A DNA stretch of 8,408 nt from CAZJOD01 sp964547525 (GTDB lineage: Bacteria; Bacillota; Clostridia; JAAYHZ01), in NCBI GenBank assembly GCA_964547525.1, contig CAZJOD010000157.1, positions 1 to 8,408 on the forward strand, in the 5' to 3' direction. How positions within the stretch are numbered: the stretch's first letter is position 1; each line of letters opens with the position of its first letter. The position numbers and the translations under genes are program-made. Of this stretch, positions 5,711-8,408 are shown piece by piece. The notes under the pieces were generated by a model. The model was given only the letters and a program-made list of their open reading frames with translations. It was not told the origin of the DNA and ran no database searches.

Positions 5711-7381
5711 CTAAAGGTTGCTCTCACTATTATATTGTATTATTGCTTCCGCAATATTGGTACAATGATCTCCAACCTTCTCCAAATTGTGTATTAATTC
5801 AATAAATGAAATACCTGATAAAGGATTACATAAGCCCTTGTTTAATCTGTCCAGATGCCTTTCTCTTAAAACTTGCTCTATATTATTAACTTGATTCTCT
5901 TCATCTGTAATTTTTGTAGCCAATTCGACATTGTCATCTCTTAATGCGATAATTGTGTCGGTAACCATTTTATCTAATAAATCATATGCATTTGTGATTT
6001 CTTTTACAGCCTCTTCCGAGAAGCATACTTTTTCATTTTTCTTTATAATAGATGCTTCGGCTATATTTTCACAATAGTCACCCATTCGCTCAATGTCACC
6101 CGCCATATGCATAAGTCCTGCCAAACGTACGGATTGCTTATGGTTTAAGGTGCCGTTAGACAGCATAGTGGAAAGATAATTAACGATTTCTATTTGCAAT
6201 AAATCAATAGTCTCTTCCATTTCAAACACTTTATTGGCGCTTTCTTCATTTTCATTTAAATATGCATCTTTTGAAACTGTAACCGCCTCATGAGCAATCT
6301 CACCCATACGTGCCAATTCTTTAGCCGCCAATTCCATTGCTATCGCAGGATTGTTAAGCACATTCTTATCTAAATACAATGTTCTAAGAGTCATGTCCTG
6401 CTCATCTTCTCCTTTAATTAACAATGATACTATCTTAGCCAGAATACCTATAAACGGTAACCAGACCAATGTATTAACAATATTAAATAAAGTATGTGCA
6501 TTAGCTATCTGTCGTGATACAACTAAATATTCAATTCCAAAAGGTGATATTTTCTCTACTAGAAGTGCAAACACGGGTATGAAGAACATAAATAAAACAG
6601 AACCCGTAACATTAAAGACAGAGTGTCCTAAAGCGGCTCTTTTTGCGCTTTTGCTAGCTCCGATAGATGCAAAAAAAGCTGTTATTGTAGTACCTATGTT
6701 ACATCCGAATAGAATGGGTATAGATTGTCGAAGTGTGATTAACGCCGAGCCGTCGGCATTTGCAGGTGTTGATGCCAAGCCTTGCAATACACCTATTGTG
6801 GCACTGCTGCTTTGTGCTATTACAGTTAGTATTGAACCTGCCAGCAATCCTAAAACCGGATGATCCTTTATTCTAAGAAGCACATTAGAAAACGCAGGGC
6901 TTGCAGCTAAAGGTTTCATAACACTAGACATCGTATTTAATCCTACAAATAGTAATCCGAAAGCAAATACTGTTTGACCGACACTTTTTATAATCCTCTT
7001 TTTACCTGTGAAATATAATAAAAAACCAATAGCAGCTATTAAGTAAGCATAATCTCCTATTTTGAAAGCAATAATTTGAGCTGTAACGGTTGTACCGATA
7101 TTTGCACCTAATATGACACTTATCGCCTGAGGAAGCGTCATCAGTTTCGCACTTACAAAACCTACGATCATGACGGTTGTAGCGCTGCTGCTTTGCATTA
7201 CAGCGGTAGCTACAGCACCTACAATTATACCTACCAATGGATTTCCGGTTAAGACTTGCAAGATTTTTTTCATTTTTTCACCTGCAATCTTTTTTAATCC
7301 GTCCCCCATTGAATTCATACCGTAAATAAAAATTGCTAATCCACCCGCTAAACCGAAAATTATCTCTAAAGTTGAAGACAT
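5711..7381 (-). CDS. Na/Pi cotransporter family protein with PhoU-like domain
   Basis: A 556-residue membrane protein, the full-length bacterial form of the Na/phosphate cotransporter family (often called NptA or YjbB-like). The membrane part (about 1-325) has two inverted repeats, each with the canonical pair: QSSSATT (63-69) with GANIGTT (92-98), and QSSSATI (190-196) with GCNIGTT (226-232). After LLIKGEDEQD, a helical PhoU-like cytoplasmic domain (about 340-550) shows both metal-binding repeats, ERMGDYCENIAE (431-442) and LEKVGDHCTNIAEA (533-546). It likely moves phosphate with sodium; some relatives act in export, and direction cannot be read here. The ATG at 7381 has GGAGGG six bases upstream. 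It is 194 bases downstream of the sialidase-like gene on the same strand, with no clear terminator between, so read-through is possible. Confidence 0.92.
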   Translation of the reverse strand: MSSTLEIIFGLAGGLAIFIYGMNSMGDGLKKIAGEKMKKILQVLTGNPLVGIIVGAVATAVMQSSSATTVMIVGFVSAKLMTLPQAISVILGANIGTTVTAQIIAFKIGDYAYLIAAIGFLLYFTGKKRIIKSVGQTVFAFGLLFVGLNTMSSVMKPLAASPAFSNVLLRIKDHPVLGLLAGSILTVIAQSSSATIGVLQGLASTPANADGSALITLRQSIPILFGCNIGTTITAFFASIGASKSAKRAALGHSVFNVTGSVLFMFFIPVFALLVEKISPFGIEYLVVSRQIANAHTLFNIVNTLVWLPFIGILAKIVSLLIKGEDEQDMTLRTLYLDKNVLNNPAIAMELAAKELARMGEIAHEAVTVSKDAYLNENEESANKVFEMEETIDLLQIEIVNYLSTMLSNGTLNHKQSVRLAGLMHMAGDIERMGDYCENIAEASIIKKNEKVCFSEEAVKEITNAYDLLDKMVTDTIIALRDDNVELATKITDEENQVNNIEQVLRERHLDRLNKGLCNPLSGISFIELIHNLEKVGDHCTNIAEAIIQYNSESNL

Positions 7382-7575
7382 GTATTACCCTCCATTAATA
7401 TATCTCTCTAATTTATTTTATGTAAGAAATCATAAAACATAATTGATCCTGATAACTTACTTTTTACTGTCCATTATCGGCTAAACAGTTAACATATTAA
7501 CACACTTTTCTTCTTTCAGTATACTTTTTTAATAAAAATATTATATCATATTATAACTTATCTTAAGATTTTATA
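7382..7575 (-). other. Spacer between the sialidase-like and Na/Pi cotransporter genes
   Basis: This AT-rich spacer holds the ribosome binding site GGAGGG (7388-7393). An eight-base tandem, TTAACATA/TTAACACA on the plus strand, lies at 7489-7504, and AT-rich TATAAT-like boxes on the minus strand fall at about 7535-7560. No well-spaced promoter and no good terminator stood out. The TTAACA units have an 8-base period, not the 11-base period of a Bacillus Pho box. Confidence 0.4.
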
Positions 7576-8408
7576 TTATTCAAATACTATTGTATACTTC
7601 CAAGCGTCGGCTGAGAATTTTTCAGACGCGTTTGATTCAATCTTAGATAAATGAATTTCCATAGTCCCCGTTTCTCTGTCTTGAAATATTGAGAAATTTG
7701 ATAATTGAACTCTTTCGCTATCAACTTCAGGATTGCGTTTATCAATAACAGCACAGGTTTGTTTTTTTAATATACCAATTTCCTCGTCTATTTCAGCTAT
7801 GACCAAAGGTTCCCTAGGATAGCTGCCTACCGTTTCGGGAGGTGTAATGTTACCTATCCAGTATGCTTTTTTATTTTTTTCACTTCTTACGAATTGTGAT
7901 ATACTTGCCGGAGAGTATACCAATTCACAATTGTCAAAGCGGTATGGTACAGGGTCTGTAAAGGTTTTTCCTTGGTCATCGGAATATGTGTACCATTTAT
8001 GTGCGGGTGTGCCGGGTTCAAGTCGAGAATTCCAATTTGGCATCTGAGTATTTGCCCCTCTGAATACAACAACAATACGTCCGCTTTTTAATAACAAGAT
8101 CGTCGGTTCATCAACTCCGCGTGATGATTTTAAGTCTGATATCAATAAAGGCCTTGAACCGCTAAATTCATACATATTCATTTTTTGATTCCATACCCCT
8201 CTTACAACTATCAATCCGTTTGCTATATGAGGACATGAGGGGAAAACACTATCCGGTTTGATTCCGAGAATCCTACAGCATGATTCAACTCGAGCACCGA
8301 TAGGAATTAAAAGGTCTCCTTTTTCGTCAATCTCAAAATTACATCCAAAATATGCTAAGTTCTTTTGTGTATAGTCCGGGTTAAGCCAATTATTGTCATC
8401 ATACTCGG
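7576..8408 (-). CDS. Sialidase/BNR-repeat beta-propeller protein, 5' end outside window
   Basis: The frame is open from the stop at 7576 to the right edge, so 276 C-terminal residues are visible and the start lies outside. The TTG at 8212-8214 is internal, since clear protein sequence continues upstream of it. The visible part has the alternating strand pattern of a sialidase-type six-bladed propeller. An Asp-box, SDDQGKTF (fragment residues 142-149, bases 7960-7983), follows the KWYTY strand, and GVDEPTILLLKSGRIVVVFRG (about 97-117) is a typical family strand pair with a conserved Glu-Pro. It resembles proteins labelled exo-alpha-sialidase in many gut and environmental anaerobes, but the Arg triad, Asp/Glu and Tyr needed for a true sialidase cannot be confirmed in the fragment. 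Cellular location is unknown because any signal peptide is missing. Substrate is unproven; a glycoside hydrolase or lectin-like role are alternatives. Confidence 0.75.
   Translation of the reverse strand, partial: EYDDNNWLNPDYTQKNLAYFGCNFEIDEKGDLLIPIGARVESCCRILGIKPDSVFPSCPHIANGLIVVRGVWNQKMNMYEFSGSRPLLISDLKSSRGVDEPTILLLKSGRIVVVFRGANTQMPNWNSRLEPGTPAHKWYTYSDDQGKTFTDPVPYRFDNCELVYSPASISQFVRSEKNKKAYWIGNITPPETVGSYPREPLVIAEIDEEIGILKKQTCAVIDKRNPEVDSERVQLSNFSIFQDRETGTMEIHLSKIESNASEKFSADAWKYTIVFE

Noticed and set aside
5605..5805. 66-codon plus-strand open frame overlapping the end of the Na/Pi cotransporter gene
   Set aside because: No ribosome binding site, no recognisable protein sequence, and it runs into the antisense of a well-supported gene.
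6351..6863. 170-codon plus-strand open frame
   Set aside because: It lies fully antisense within the Na/Pi cotransporter gene, whose minus-strand frame has clear family motifs; this frame shows no motif or ribosome binding site.

Overview
The window looks like a stretch of chromosome from a low-GC Bacillota, most likely a Clostridia-type anaerobe. The evidence is the AT-rich composition, strong AGGAGG-type ribosome binding sites, U-tailed hairpin terminators, a pyrophosphate-type phosphofructokinase, a class IIB aldolase and a QueT-type vitamin transporter. The sequence alone does not give genus or species. No mobile-element gene, CRISPR array or defence gene is visible.

Layout. 1-81: 3' part of a tRNA-Asn(GTT) and its terminator. 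82-449: a gene-free stretch with a candidate structured leader (promoter-like TATAAT, two hairpins, and an alternative pairing that would disrupt the second one). 450-2885 (+): an EamA/DMT-family membrane transporter, a queT ECF substrate-binding subunit, and a short divergent Na/phosphate-cotransporter-like protein without a PhoU domain. These may form one transcription unit, ending at a bidirectional terminator (2922-2951). 2974-4221 (-): pfp, PPi-dependent phosphofructokinase. 4222-4477: a shared divergent promoter region. 4478-5407 (+): class IIB fructose-bisphosphate aldolase, followed by a strong terminator. 5476-5710: a gene-free region with AT-rich repeats around a short GC-rich hairpin. 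5711-7381 (-): full-length Na/Pi cotransporter with a C-terminal PhoU-like domain. 7576-8408 (-): C-terminal part of a sialidase/BNR-type beta-propeller protein that runs off the right edge.

How the genes fit. pfp and fba encode consecutive glycolytic steps (fructose 6-phosphate to fructose 1,6-bisphosphate to triose phosphates) and are transcribed divergently from one control region. Two Na/Pi-family proteins lie on either side of this pair, so phosphate handling recurs in the window, although a functional link is only inference. The sialidase-like gene suggests use of host or environmental glycans. The eamA-queT pair suggests uptake of a queuosine precursor or related small molecule.

Most of the window is ordinary metabolism. 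The least explained signals are in the non-coding DNA. Two hairpins with unrelated stems, about 5.3 kb apart, carry the same nine-base loop sequence GCTCGATGT. The first also overlaps an alternative pairing that resembles an attenuator. These are pattern observations that need comparative testing.
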